From Pontibacter pamirensis (GTDB taxonomy: Bacteria > Bacteroidota > Bacteroidia > Cytophagales > Hymenobacteraceae), in assembly GCF_010015475.1 (NCBI RefSeq), contig NZ_SSNI01000022.1, positions 1 to 64,000 of the forward strand: DNA of 64,000 nucleotides, in the 5' to 3' direction. Numbering within the stretch: the first letter of the stretch is position 1; every line of letters begins with the position of its first letter. Positions 25,962 to 34,954 of the stretch are shown here, in pieces. The notes beneath the pieces are model-generated. The model was not told where the DNA came from, searched no databases, and saw only the letters and a list, made by a program, of their open reading frames with translations. The position numbers were made by a program, and so were the translations under genes.

Positions 25962-27335
25962 TTACAGTTGTGTATTCTGGTCCCGGAGCAGGAGGAGGTG
26001 GCCGGCCTTCACCGTCACCTTCACCTGCCTTGCCTGTTTGCTCAGCAGCCCCCTTGCCGCATCAATGCCTGCACCCATTGCCTGGGCACCTAGGGAGGGG
26101 GAAAGCGATGGAAGCTGCAGGCTTTGGCTGATGGCGCGGTCTGCTCCCTGCCGGGCGGCGTCCCTGGCGGGCGCACCGGGGATGTAGAGCCCCTCCATCC
26201 CGTCCAGGTCGTAGGCGGCCAGCGATACCGGCAGCAGGGCGTTACCGGAGCGGATAGAGGATATTTCGATAGCCAGCCGTTCTCCCCTAAGCTGGCAGGA
26301 GCCGTACAGCAGGCTTCCCTCGGGCAGCAGCCTACCGCCGAGATAGACGTTCTGGAGCAGGCGCAGCTTCACAGTAGCTCCTACTATCAGTGTTTGCGTC
26401 TCGTGTACAGCTGCTTCAATGGTATTGTCCTGCTGCTCCGATGCATTCTGGCTAGTACTGTAATCGTTACTTAAGCGGAGGCTGTAAAAGGCGTTCTGGG
26501 CCTGGGTTAGCTGTATGGAGTCACCGGAGAGCGGGACGGTCATAAGCGCTGACTCAGAGCTGTAAGGGGAAGTTACCTGGTGCAGGTAGGTTACCGGCGG
26601 CCCTTCGGGCGCGGCCTGCACAGAGAAAGCCTGCTGCCGGTTCTCCAGGGACTCATGCCGCAGCCTTTCCTGTACACGCTCCGGGTGCTGGATGTCGAGT
26701 ATCCGCTCCAGCATACCCTCCAGCTGCTGCATCTCCGGGTCTGCCGCGCCGCTGCCGTTCTCTCCACCCATGCTGCGCATCATCGTCTCCAGTCTTGCCA
26801 CATCCTGGCTGAAGCGATTCTCCCCGCTTTTGTCTAAGGAAGTGCCTGTTGTTTTTGCCTTGGGCTTTACTGCAGGCACGGCGTTTTCCTGGCTGACAAG
26901 TTGCGAGAGCTGGGAGAGCCGCTCGTTTATCTTCTCCTCATTCGGATCCTGGTGCGTGAGGTGGAAAGCCTCACCGGGTTTATCCGGTACTGCTTGTCCG
27001 GGGGCAAACTCATCCAGCGCGTCGTCATTGCTAACTTCTTCATTGGGCTCCAGGCCCAGCTGGTGCAGGAAGTTCTTGCCGCCGGTATCCTGCTGCTTTT
27101 GCAGCCTGCGCCTGGCCTGCTGGTAGAGGCTGAGCTTGTTGCTCTCTTCTTCTTTTTTAAGCTGCGGCTCGGGGAGCTGGAGGTTCAGGCCTTTGACTGC
27201 CTGCGGTGTCCTGGCCGCCGTGCCCTCACCTCCGCCCAATGCCCAGAAGGCCATCGTCAGGAAAGGCAACACGAGCAGGGGGAGGACGAGCAGGAACTTT
27301 CGCCTGCGAAGGAAAGCTTCGGAATGTGTTTTCAT
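25962..27335 (-). CDS. traM: Conjugative transfer protein TraM
   Basis: A 457-residue TraM-type protein. A single N-terminal membrane helix (FLLVLPLLVLPFLTMAFWAL, about 14-33) is followed by a long glutamine-, glutamate- and lysine-rich linker, then a C-terminal beta-barrel-like domain (AVHETQTLIVGATVKLRLLQ ... YGSCQLRGERLAIEISSI) of VirB10 type. It bridges the inner and outer membrane parts of the channel. Gene order traL-traM-traN is conserved here. Confidence 0.9.
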   Translation of the reverse strand: MKTHSEAFLRRRKFLLVLPLLVLPFLTMAFWALGGGEGTAARTPQAVKGLNLQLPEPQLKKEEESNKLSLYQQARRRLQKQQDTGGKNFLHQLGLEPNEEVSNDDALDEFAPGQAVPDKPGEAFHLTHQDPNEEKINERLSQLSQLVSQENAVPAVKPKAKTTGTSLDKSGENRFSQDVARLETMMRSMGGENGSGAADPEMQQLEGMLERILDIQHPERVQERLRHESLENRQQAFSVQAAPEGPPVTYLHQVTSPYSSESALMTVPLSGDSIQLTQAQNAFYSLRLSNDYSTSQNASEQQDNTIEAAVHETQTLIVGATVKLRLLQNVYLGGRLLPEGSLLYGSCQLRGERLAIEISSIRSGNALLPVSLAAYDLDGMEGLYIPGAPARDAARQGADRAISQSLQLPSLSPSLGAQAMGAGIDAARGLLSKQARQVKVTVKAGHLLLLRDQNTQL

Positions 27336-27363
27336 GGAGGGGTTATTTTAAGGATGGTAGATA

Positions 27364-27702
27364 TTAGTGTTTGTCCGGGTGTCCCAGGCTTTCCGGTAAA
27401 AGCTGCAGCTTCTGCCGGTGCTCTTTTGGGGGTAAGTTTGGAACTACCTTCAATCCAGATGCTGGACCTGGCAGAACGGCCTGGGCAAGTATCCAGCCGC
27501 TGGCCCCGCCGAGCATGAGGCAGAAGAGCAGCAGGCAAATCACCTGGGCAGGATGGGGTAGCGCACCGAACTTCCTGTTGAGCCACCCAGCAGCCTTTTC
27601 CTGCTTTTTCGCAATTATCCTTGCTATCGCACGGGCTTTCCGGTCTGTGGCAGGGTCTGGCTCCCGCTGCTTTTTGTCTTTGTTAGAGAACAGCAGCATC
27701 AT
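27364..27702 (-). CDS. traL: Conjugative transfer protein TraL
   Basis: A 112-residue protein with one membrane helix (VICLLLFCLMLGGASGWILA, about 55-75) and a basic cytoplasmic start. Position between traK and traM and size fit TraL (DUF3989-like). The ATG at 27702 overlaps the traK stop in a TGATG arrangement, which fixes the start and indicates translational coupling. A longer frame from 27747 would overlap traK by 46 bases and is less likely. Confidence 0.75.
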   Translation of the reverse strand: MMLLFSNKDKKQREPDPATDRKARAIARIIAKKQEKAAGWLNRKFGALPHPAQVICLLLFCLMLGGASGWILAQAVLPGPASGLKVVPNLPPKEHRQKLQLLPESLGHPDKH

Positions 27703-28319
27703 CAGCGGCTTTTGGAGGAGAGGTCCCTGTTTTCCAGCGTCATCCACCGCTCAATCAGAAAGCCGTGCGGGTTGTTATCCGAGCGGGAGACGCTGCGCAA
27801 AAAGCCCTCGGTGATAAGGCTGCGCGTCACCACAGAGGAGGCGCGGGTAAGCCGCTGCCGTGCGTAGCAGCGGAAAGGGTAGGGGTAGCGGCCGATGTCC
27901 AGCTGCACGCTGTCCACTGTGATGTCCTGGCTGACATTGGCGGAGATGAGGCCGGTGAAGTAGCCGCTCTCCCGCAGATTATCATAAGCCCTTCTGGCTG
28001 AGCCGTCGGCCATGTAAAGAGCCCTGCCGATGTTGGCCTCAATGACTTTCTCATCCGGGTCCAGGGTGAAGAAATACTCGTGGAAGGAGCGCACATGGTC
28101 GCGGGCCTCCACCGGGATATTCTCTTTCCTCCCTGCCGAAAAAGCCTCCAGCGCCTTGCCGCCCGCCAGGATGTAGATACGCTCCTGCGCTGCCTGCACC
28201 TGCCGGTAGCTGTGGTAGAGGGAAAGGGAGGAGACAACCGTGCAGGCCACAAGGAAGACAAGGCTGAATGCGCGGATGTGGCGGAAGGCGCTGTCGATGT
28301 GCTGGAGCTGTCTGAACAT
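27702..28319 (-). CDS. traK: Conjugative transfer protein TraK
   Basis: A 205-residue TraK-type protein, starting MFRQLQHIDSAFRHIRAFSL, with one N-terminal membrane helix (about 18-37) and a VirB8-like periplasmic domain (VRSFHEYFFTLDPDEKVIEA ... GYFTGLISANVSQDITVDSV). The ATG at 28319 is chosen over an upstream one because it gives the conserved family N-terminus. Its stop overlaps the traL start. Confidence 0.9.
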   Translation of the reverse strand: MFRQLQHIDSAFRHIRAFSLVFLVACTVVSSLSLYHSYRQVQAAQERIYILAGGKALEAFSAGRKENIPVEARDHVRSFHEYFFTLDPDEKVIEANIGRALYMADGSARRAYDNLRESGYFTGLISANVSQDITVDSVQLDIGRYPYPFRCYARQRLTRASSVVTRSLITEGFLRSVSRSDNNPHGFLIERWMTLENRDLSSKSR

Positions 28320-28356
28320 AATAAAACAGTTGATAGTGAGATTTTTTATTGTCGCG

Positions 28357-29601
28357 TCAGTTTTTGCCTGAAAGCCGCCCGTGCTGATAGCCCTCGGGCG
28401 ATTTGTCTCTCTGCACGTTGCCGCTATCGTGACCAGTCCCACCACTGAAGCCGGTGATGCTGTGGGTAATATGGTTGGCTCCGGCACCCAAAGCAGTGGC
28501 GGCATAGCCAGCACCCGTGCCTCCCGCCGCCAGGGCGGTGCGGTTTGTGGTGCTCAGCAGGTTCGTTACTTTATAAAGGAGCGCATTACCCCCTCCGGCA
28601 TGCACGATGTAATTGGCCACGTTGGGCACGGTGAAGTAGCCCACGATGCCGATGAGCAGGAAGATGAGGTAGGCCGAGTCGGTGGCGCTGAATAAAGTCT
28701 CGCCGCTGCTTTCCACCTGCCCGATGTCGAGCCTGAGCATGTTCTCCTGTATCTTGCCGATGATGCCGCCGAAGATGTTGGCCACCGGCAGCCACATGAA
28801 CACGTTGACGTAGCGGGCCAGCCAGACGGTGAGCGTGTGCTGGAAGCCGTCGAAGACAGAGAAGCCGAAGACCAGCGGACCGAGCACCGCCAGCACGATA
28901 AGATAGAAGGTGCGGATGGTGTTGATGCAGAGGGCGGCTGTCTGGAAGAGCACCTGCAGAATCTCCGACATCCACTGCTTGATGGAGTTTCGGAAGGAGT
29001 AGGAGGCCTTGGCCATGGCGAACTTGACGTCGTTGCCGATGCTCTCCAGCACGCTCTCCCCCTCGCCCAGCGGGTCGTCCGGGTGCGTGTACTTGTACCA
29101 CTTGTCCCTGTCTCCGTTGCCGTCCACCCCCGCATAGAGCTGCCAAGCGTCCGAGCCCTGGATGGCCTGCTCCTTTTGTTTCAGTAGCACGGCGATAGCC
29201 TTGTCTGAGTCCTCAACCATGGCGCCCGTGGCCGTCACCGTTGGCTGGAGCACCCCGTTCAGGAGGGCCAGCACCGAGGGGAAGAGCAGCACGGCAAGGC
29301 CCAGGGCGAAGGGGCGTAGCAGGGGGTAGAAGTCCACCGGCTCTGCGTTTGCCAGGTGGCGCCAGACGCGGGAGGCGATGTACCACAGGGCGGCAAATCC
29401 CGCCAGCCCGCGGCCCACGCCGATAAGCCGCTCGCAGAGCGGCATCATCTCCTCGTAGAGTCCTTCCAGCACCTGGTGCAGGCCCTGCATGCCAGTTGCA
29501 CTCTGCGCCTGCGCGTGGAGCGGCAGGAGCAGCGTGACCAGCCCAAAGAGAAATGAGAGTATCTGAAGCTTTTGCATCATGTGCTTGTGAAGCTCTTTCA
29601 T
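28357..29601 (-). CDS. traJ: Conjugative transfer protein TraJ (polytopic)
   Basis: A 414-residue inner-membrane protein with a signal-like first helix and about six further membrane segments, as in TraJ/VirB6-type channel proteins. Examples are LRPFALGLAVLLFPSVLALL, FYLIVLAVLGPLVFGFSVF, and AYLIFLLIGIVGYFTVPNVA. The last 60 residues are glycine/alanine-rich and soluble. The start may be one of several nearby Met codons (KELHKHMMQK). It is followed by traK after 37 bases. Confidence 0.9.
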   Translation of the reverse strand: MKELHKHMMQKLQILSFLFGLVTLLLPLHAQAQSATGMQGLHQVLEGLYEEMMPLCERLIGVGRGLAGFAALWYIASRVWRHLANAEPVDFYPLLRPFALGLAVLLFPSVLALLNGVLQPTVTATGAMVEDSDKAIAVLLKQKEQAIQGSDAWQLYAGVDGNGDRDKWYKYTHPDDPLGEGESVLESIGNDVKFAMAKASYSFRNSIKQWMSEILQVLFQTAALCINTIRTFYLIVLAVLGPLVFGFSVFDGFQHTLTVWLARYVNVFMWLPVANIFGGIIGKIQENMLRLDIGQVESSGETLFSATDSAYLIFLLIGIVGYFTVPNVANYIVHAGGGNALLYKVTNLLSTTNRTALAAGGTGAGYAATALGAGANHITHSITGFSGGTGHDSGNVQRDKSPEGYQHGRLSGKN

Positions 29602-29619
29602 CTTGTGTTATGAAGCCTG

Positions 29620-30276
29620 TTAGGGGTTGATTTGATACAGGTCCTGTATGGCCTCCACCTCGTTTCGCTCCCTTGCCCGCTGCAGGGCCAGCAGGCTTGC
29701 CTGCCGGTTGAAGTGCCTCAGGAAAGTGAGCTTGTCATCGGTCTCGGTGAAGATGCGGTCGATGGCGGAGAGGCGCTCCTCGTCGCTCATGCGCAGCTCC
29801 CCGGCCGTGAGGATAAGCGTCAGATCGTCCAGGTGCCGCAGGCTCTGGCGTGATAGGCTGGCATAGACGCTGCCCAGGTACTCCAGCTCTGCCAGGGTGA
29901 AGCCTGCGCCCTGCCGAAAGCGGGCGTAGGCAGTGGTGTACTCGGAGACGATGCGTCGCTGGGAGTCGATGATGTCGGCCACGCGTTTGTACTTTCTCAC
30001 TGTTGGACTCACCTCTAACAGACTGCGGAGGAAAGTATCGTGCAGGCTGAAGCTGCCCTCTGAAATGTCCCTGACTGTGCCGTAGCCTTTCTGGATGATG
30101 TCGTAGCCCGCTTTCATGTCCGAGAGGATGCTTCTGAACTGGGCGAGCTTCTCGACGTTGAGCAGCAACTGCTGCACCTCCTCAGACTGCGCTCTTGCCG
30201 GGTAGGCTGGTAGGGTAAGAGCGAGCAGGAGCAGGTGTAATATAAATGTTGTTCTGGTTTTCATAAGCTGGTGCAT
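29620..30276 (-). CDS. TraI-like periplasmic protein, paralogue 3
   Basis: A 218-residue protein with a signal peptide (FILHLLLLALTLPAYPARA). The helical mature part has the repeat typical of this group: LRHLDDLTLILTAGELRMSD, and RQASLLALQRARERNEVEAI near the end. It shares the RARERN-(D/E)-x5-L-Y end and the MSD/MTD motif with its two upstream neighbours, showing tandem duplication. Possibly VirB5-like. It is the third of three such genes, just before traJ. Confidence 0.75.
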   Translation of the reverse strand: MHQLMKTRTTFILHLLLLALTLPAYPARAQSEEVQQLLLNVEKLAQFRSILSDMKAGYDIIQKGYGTVRDISEGSFSLHDTFLRSLLEVSPTVRKYKRVADIIDSQRRIVSEYTTAYARFRQGAGFTLAELEYLGSVYASLSRQSLRHLDDLTLILTAGELRMSDEERLSAIDRIFTETDDKLTFLRHFNRQASLLALQRARERNEVEAIQDLYQINP

Positions 30277-30300
30277 AAGAAGTGTATAGGGATGAAGCGG

Positions 30301-30972
30301 CTATTGCGGCAAGCCGTAAAGGGTGCGGGTATTTTCAAGCTCCTGGCGTTCGTGCCAGCGCCAGCGGGCCATTAACTGCGCCTCTTTAAGGAAAGTCTGG
30401 GTGAAGAAGAAAGTGTCGTGTGTGTGCTGATACAGCAACTCAAGACGCTGCAGCCGCCCTGCATCTGTCATCTTCCACTCGTTCTCCGTCAGCACCAGCC
30501 ATAGCTCCTCCAGGTTTCTGGCGCAGGTGGCAAGCACCCTTGCTTTCACTTCCTCCAGGTGCTCCAGCTCGTGTTCCTGCAGCTTCCCGCTTTGGCGGAG
30601 GACAGGCAGGATCTCCCGGAGGTTCCGAGTGATGGCCTCATAATAGCGGAGAATATCGGCGATGCGTGCGGAGCCGCCTATGGTAGGGTTGATGAGTTGG
30701 AGTGAGCCAAAGAAATCCTGGTGCAGGCCGAGGTCGCTGTTTTTGATGTGCTCCACGGTGCTGATTCCCTGGCGGGCGATGCTGTAGCCCTCGCGCAGGA
30801 CACCGGCGTACGCCTGCAGGGCTGCGATCTGCTGCACCAGGTACTTTCTCTGGGTGTTTTTCTGCCGGAACCACTCGTCAAAAGTCTGCGCCTGCAGCGT
30901 GACGGCTGTCAGCATGAACATGCTGAGCAGGAATACTTTCATGATGCCTGTTTTCTTGACTGTTGCTTTCAT
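30301..30972 (-). CDS. TraI-like periplasmic protein, paralogue 2
   Basis: A 223-residue secreted helical protein: signal peptide MKVFLLSMFMLTAVTLQAQ preceded by a short basic leader, then a mature domain with the same architecture as the neighbours (FDEWFRQKNTQRKYLVQQIA, MTDAGRLQRLELLYQHTHD, ending ENTRTLYGL). The C-terminal LYGL matches the first paralogue. Diverged in the middle. Gaps of 11 and 24 bases to the flanking paralogues show one transcript. Confidence 0.75.
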   Translation of the reverse strand: MKATVKKTGIMKVFLLSMFMLTAVTLQAQTFDEWFRQKNTQRKYLVQQIAALQAYAGVLREGYSIARQGISTVEHIKNSDLGLHQDFFGSLQLINPTIGGSARIADILRYYEAITRNLREILPVLRQSGKLQEHELEHLEEVKARVLATCARNLEELWLVLTENEWKMTDAGRLQRLELLYQHTHDTFFFTQTFLKEAQLMARWRWHERQELENTRTLYGLPQ

Positions 30973-30983
30973 GCGTGTTAATT

Positions 30984-31679
30984 TTAAAGTCCGTACAGTT
31001 GCGCTACCCGCTGTAGGTCGTTTCGCTCCCTTGCCCGCTGCAGGCTGAGCCGGATGCCCTGCTCGTTGAACTCCCGCAGGTCGCTGTAGTGCCGGCCGAT
31101 GCTCTCCGCCGCCCGGTGGATGAGCGCCAGGCGCTCCCCGTCGCTCATCTGGGTGGCAAAGGAGTTGATGACCAGCAGCACCTGGTCCAGATCCTTGACG
31201 CTTTCCCCCATAATGCCGGTGTACACCCGCTGCATGTAGTCCAGCTCCTCCACAGAGAAATTGCTGTCCTGCCGGAAGAGGGCGTAGGCCCGCCTGTACT
31301 CTTCCACCAGGGCGGCCTGCTGCCGGATGATGTCCCGCACCTGCCCGTAATAGGAGATGGCGGCCTTCACCTTCCAGAGCTCCTCGTAGTAGTCGGCGTA
31401 TAGTTGCCGCTGCCGCTCGGTCCAGTCGGCTATTTCTGAGAGCCGGAGCTCGGAGAGCTTGTTCTCGAGCACCTTCTGGGCGTTCTGCAGCCAGATGGTC
31501 TCGTTCTGCAGGCGCTGTATCTTCAGGTCCATGGCCACAATCGCCTTTTTGACACCCGCTTTTATCACCTCAGTGATGGGGTCCTGCGCCAGTGCCCGAT
31601 GGGGAACACCTGCGGAAAAGAGGAGCAGCAGGGTGACCAGCCAGATGCGGTTACAAAGTGTTCTCATGCTGTGTTTCAT
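30984..31679 (-). CDS. traI: Conjugative transfer protein TraI
   Basis: A 231-residue protein with a signal peptide (LVTLLLLFSAGVPHRALA) and a long helical mature part: IQRLQNETIWLQNAQKVLEN, then YADYYEELWKVKAAISYYGQ, ending RARERNDLQRVAQLYGL. This is the canonical TraI of CTnDOT-like systems by position right after traG and by motif. Its role in the channel is not well defined. Two paralogues follow. Confidence 0.85.
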   Translation of the reverse strand: MKHSMRTLCNRIWLVTLLLLFSAGVPHRALAQDPITEVIKAGVKKAIVAMDLKIQRLQNETIWLQNAQKVLENKLSELRLSEIADWTERQRQLYADYYEELWKVKAAISYYGQVRDIIRQQAALVEEYRRAYALFRQDSNFSVEELDYMQRVYTGIMGESVKDLDQVLLVINSFATQMSDGERLALIHRAAESIGRHYSDLREFNEQGIRLSLQRARERNDLQRVAQLYGL

Positions 31680-31737
31680 GGTTATTTAATGGTTGGCGTT
31701 ATCGTGGTATCTATTGTTATCCTTTGCTTTCTGCTCA

Positions 31738-34215
31738 CTATATTTTCCCAGACCGTATGTCATTGGCCAGTTCACGGATAGCCTTGCGCAGGTCTCCGCC
31801 GTGGCGTTGGGCATAGGCCTGCACCTTCACTTTCTCTGACTCCTCGGTGGTGTAGGCCAGGTACTCCTCCAGCGACACCTCGGTGCGGTACACCTTGGAG
31901 AGCGTGCCCCCCAGGCTGATGAACACCTCCTTGTACCGGCGGAGCGGGTCGTTGGCCTTGTTGATGGAGAGCACCAGCGCCTTCTCCTTCTCTGTCAGGC
32001 CCAGGAGCTCCTGGATGCCGTCGAACCTGTGGAGATACTTGCTCTGGTCGAGCAGTATTTTGCAGTCGGAGTTATTGATGATGGCCTGCTTCACCACGGG
32101 CGAGGAGATGATATCCTCCACCTCCTGGGTGACCACGATGGCCTCGCCGTAGAACTTGCGCACCGTCTTGAACAGGTAGCGGATGTACTCGGCCATGCCC
32201 TCCTTGGCGATGGCCTTCCATGCCTCCTCTATCAGGATGACCTTGCGCACGTTCTTGAGCTTGCGCATCTTGGAGATGAAGACTTCCATGATGATGATGG
32301 TCACCACGGGGAAGAGGATGGGGTGGTCCTTGATGTTGTCGAGCTCGAAGACGATGAAGCGCTCGGAGAGCAGGTCCAGGTTCTCGCGGGCGTTGAGCAG
32401 GTAGCCGAACTCCCCGTCCCCGTAGTAGGGGCGCAGCACGTAGAGGAAGTTGTCGATGTCGAACTCCTTTTCCCGCACCCGCTCTGCCCGGAGCCTGGAG
32501 GAGAAGGTCTCCCGGACGAACTCATAGAAGGTGTCGAAGCAGGGGAACACCTCCGGCTTTGCCCGCAGCAGGTGGTAGTACATCTCCAGGGCGTTGGAGA
32601 GGGCCACGTACTCGGAGCGGGAGAAGGCCTCAGCGTCCTTTTTCCAGAGCGCGAGCAGCAGCGTCTTGATGCTCTCCTTTTTCTCGGTGTCCAGCTCTGT
32701 GCCCCCCCCGATGTAGAAGGGGTTGAAGCGGATGGGGTTCTTCTCGTCATAAGTGAAGTAGTAGCCATTGACTAAGTCGCAGAGCCCCCTGTAGGAGTGA
32801 CCCACGTCCACCAGCACGATGTGGCTGCCCTGCCCGTGGTAGGAGCGCACAAGGTGGTTGGTGAAAAAGGACTTGCCGCTGCCCGAGGGGCCGAGGATGA
32901 ACTTGTTGCGGTTGGTGCAGACGCCCTGCTTCACCGGCTCGTCGGAGATGTCCACGTGCACGGGCTTTCCCGTCAGCCGGTCCCCCAGGCGCAGTCCTAC
33001 TGGACTCAAGGAGGAGCGGTAGCTGGTCTCCATGTTGAGGAAGCAGCAGGCCTGCTCGAGGAACGTGTCAAAGGTGTCGTTCAGGGGGAAGTCCGCCGCG
33101 TTGCCCGGCAGGCCGGCCCAGAAAATCTGCGGACCCCCGAGCGTCTCCAGCCGGGGGGTGGCGTCGAGCTGGGCCATGGCCGAGGAGACGGCGTTGCGCA
33201 GCTCCTTTCCCTTTCCCGGGTCGTCTGTCCAGGCCAGCACATTGAAGTGCGCCTTCACCGGGAGTCGCTGCTGGCCGATAGCCTCGTTGAGGAAGTCCTG
33301 CGTGGCGTCGCGGGCGATGGCGTTCTCCCTGGAGTAGGCCGAGAGCGACTGCAGCCGCAGCCGCCTGCTCTCCAGCCTTTTCAGCGCCTGGGGCACGTCG
33401 GAGAGGAAGATGTACTGGTTGAGGATGTGGTTGCAGGGCAGCAGCTGGCCCAGCGGAGAGGCAAAGCCGGTGCTGCACTTGCTGCGGTCGGTGGAGTACT
33501 TGTCGTAGTTGACGCGGGAGCCGCACAAGGCCGGCAGGTCCTCAGCGTCCGAGAGGGTGAAGAGCTGGCAGAGCTTTTCGCCAACACGGATCCCCGTGTC
33601 AAACGCGATGTCCTGCAGGAGGGGAGGGCTTCCTTCCGGGAGCAGGCCGCAGTAGCGTTCCAGAACTCCCGCTCTGGAGGCCGTGCCGGTCAGTTCCTCA
33701 CCTGTGAGCCTGCGTAATTTTGCAAAGCCGCTGTCTGAGAGCACGCGCGCAAACTGTCCCGCCTGGTCCAGGAAATCCATGTAGAGGCGGGGCACGAGGG
33801 TTTGCGCGGGGGCGAGGTTGCGGCGCAGCAGGCTGGAAAAGAGCGAGGAGGCGGGTTTCCTGTCCCCCGGTTTTTTGGTGATAAAGATGTAGCAGGAGTG
33901 CTCGAAGTAAGGCCGCTCGTGAAAGAAGCGCTCGCTGGCCCGGGAGAGGAAGCCCATGTCCTCCCTCGTGTAGTCGGCCTGGTAGGCAGCCTCCACGAAC
34001 CAGTCTTGTTTGTGGAAGACCGAGTGGCGGGGCAGCAGGCGGATAGCGCGCACCAGGGCGTGGTGAAAAGCCTCGTAGTCTTTGCCCGAGAGGGTGAATA
34101 TCTCCGGCAGCGTCACCTCGTAAGCCAGCGTGACGTCCCCCTGCCGGGAGAGGATACAGCCGTGCTCCACCTTGTAGACCGGCAGCAGCTTCTCTATGTC
34201 ATTTGCCATCGCCAT
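31738..34215 (-). CDS. traG: Conjugative transfer ATPase TraG
   Basis: An 825-residue VirB4-type ATPase. Walker A GPSGSGKS near residue 440, Walker B in IDNFLYVLRPYYG/VILIEEAW region near 650, and the VTQEVEDIISSPVVKQAIIN sensor stretch are present. The N-terminal 400 residues are the CagE/TrbE-like domain. It powers pilus assembly and substrate transfer at the inner membrane. The start overlaps the traF stop by 11 or 17 bases (two alternative Met codons), so the two are coupled. Confidence 0.95.
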   Translation of the reverse strand: MAMANDIEKLLPVYKVEHGCILSRQGDVTLAYEVTLPEIFTLSGKDYEAFHHALVRAIRLLPRHSVFHKQDWFVEAAYQADYTREDMGFLSRASERFFHERPYFEHSCYIFITKKPGDRKPASSLFSSLLRRNLAPAQTLVPRLYMDFLDQAGQFARVLSDSGFAKLRRLTGEELTGTASRAGVLERYCGLLPEGSPPLLQDIAFDTGIRVGEKLCQLFTLSDAEDLPALCGSRVNYDKYSTDRSKCSTGFASPLGQLLPCNHILNQYIFLSDVPQALKRLESRRLRLQSLSAYSRENAIARDATQDFLNEAIGQQRLPVKAHFNVLAWTDDPGKGKELRNAVSSAMAQLDATPRLETLGGPQIFWAGLPGNAADFPLNDTFDTFLEQACCFLNMETSYRSSLSPVGLRLGDRLTGKPVHVDISDEPVKQGVCTNRNKFILGPSGSGKSFFTNHLVRSYHGQGSHIVLVDVGHSYRGLCDLVNGYYFTYDEKNPIRFNPFYIGGGTELDTEKKESIKTLLLALWKKDAEAFSRSEYVALSNALEMYYHLLRAKPEVFPCFDTFYEFVRETFSSRLRAERVREKEFDIDNFLYVLRPYYGDGEFGYLLNARENLDLLSERFIVFELDNIKDHPILFPVVTIIIMEVFISKMRKLKNVRKVILIEEAWKAIAKEGMAEYIRYLFKTVRKFYGEAIVVTQEVEDIISSPVVKQAIINNSDCKILLDQSKYLHRFDGIQELLGLTEKEKALVLSINKANDPLRRYKEVFISLGGTLSKVYRTEVSLEEYLAYTTEESEKVKVQAYAQRHGGDLRKAIRELANDIRSGKI

Positions 34216-34546
34216 GCGTTTCCTCCTTTCTTTTTAGGTTCAGGAACACTTTCCGGGACCTGATGCGGACGCAGCGGGGAACGCTGCGGCGGGCGAACCT
34301 TTTGAGGAGCCCGTACTGGCCGTAGGTGCTGTTGAGGTGGTAGACGCCCGCAAAGAGGGCGCCTCCGGAGAGAAAGACGGTGGTGATGCAAAGCACCAGG
34401 TTCACCCTTGCCAGGTAGAGCAGGGTGAAGCCCAGCAGCAGGGCCACCAGCCCCGCGGCCAGGTAGCCGATGTACTGGGCCCGGAGCCCCTTGAACTCGA
34501 TGGGCCTGTTGATGCCCTTGTTGATGCGGTAGACGCTCGTTTCCAT
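34199..34546 (-). CDS. traF: Conjugative transfer protein TraF
   Basis: A 115-residue protein (DUF4133 type), starting METSVYRINKGINRPIEFKG, with two adjacent membrane helices (about 25-45 and 48-70) and a basic C-terminal tail. It resembles VirB3. The ATG at 34546 is used because the upstream part of the frame is antisense to traE. It overlaps traG. Confidence 0.9.
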   Translation of the reverse strand: METSVYRINKGINRPIEFKGLRAQYIGYLAAGLVALLLGFTLLYLARVNLVLCITTVFLSGGALFAGVYHLNSTYGQYGLLKRFARRSVPRCVRIRSRKVFLNLKRKEETHGDGK

Positions 34547-34556
34547 AGCCAGACCG

Positions 34557-34901
34557 CTAAACGCCGAAGAAGGAGGAGAGCACGGTGGCCACAATCACCA
34601 GGAAAATACAGCTGCCGAACCAGGCGGCGGCCACCTTGCCCGTGTCAGGCTCCCCGCCGTTCCACTTCTGGTAGACCTTCACCGCGCCCACCAACCCGAC
34701 GATGGCGCCGATGGCGTACATGAGGCTGGTGCCGGTGTCGAAGTAGCCGCTTATCATGTCGGTGGCCTGCTGGATGCCGGCCTCGCCGTCTCCTGTCTGT
34801 GCCTGCGCGGTCAGTGAAAGCGAGAGGGTCAGGATAGCTGTCAGGGCAGCGGCTGCACGCGCCTTTTGGCGCTGCGGGGATTGTGTTGCGTTCTTTTTCA
34901 T
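34557..34901 (-). CDS. traE: Conjugative transfer protein TraE
   Basis: A 114-residue protein (DUF4134 type) with a signal-like helix (ALTAILTLSLSLTAQA) and two membrane segments (LMYAIGAIVGLVGAVKVYQ and WFGSCIFLVIVATVLSSFF). It resembles VirB2-type pilins in size and layout. It is ten bases upstream of traF and begins the core tra run. Confidence 0.9.
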   Translation of the reverse strand: MKKNATQSPQRQKARAAAALTAILTLSLSLTAQAQTGDGEAGIQQATDMISGYFDTGTSLMYAIGAIVGLVGAVKVYQKWNGGEPDTGKVAAAWFGSCIFLVIVATVLSSFFGV

Positions 34902-34954
34902 CTTAAATGGATTTGAGGTAGTGGATGGTAAAGGATGGAGTAAGAAATCTATTG

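Noticed and set aside
26124..27814. Plus-strand frames opposite traM and traL
   Set aside because: Shadow frames of minus-strand genes with conserved family motifs.
28586..33717. Long open frames on both strands opposite or out of phase with traG, traJ and traI genes
   Set aside because: They mirror the GC-rich tra genes, show repetitive Arg/Ser/Gly or Leu/Val/Gln composition and match no family.
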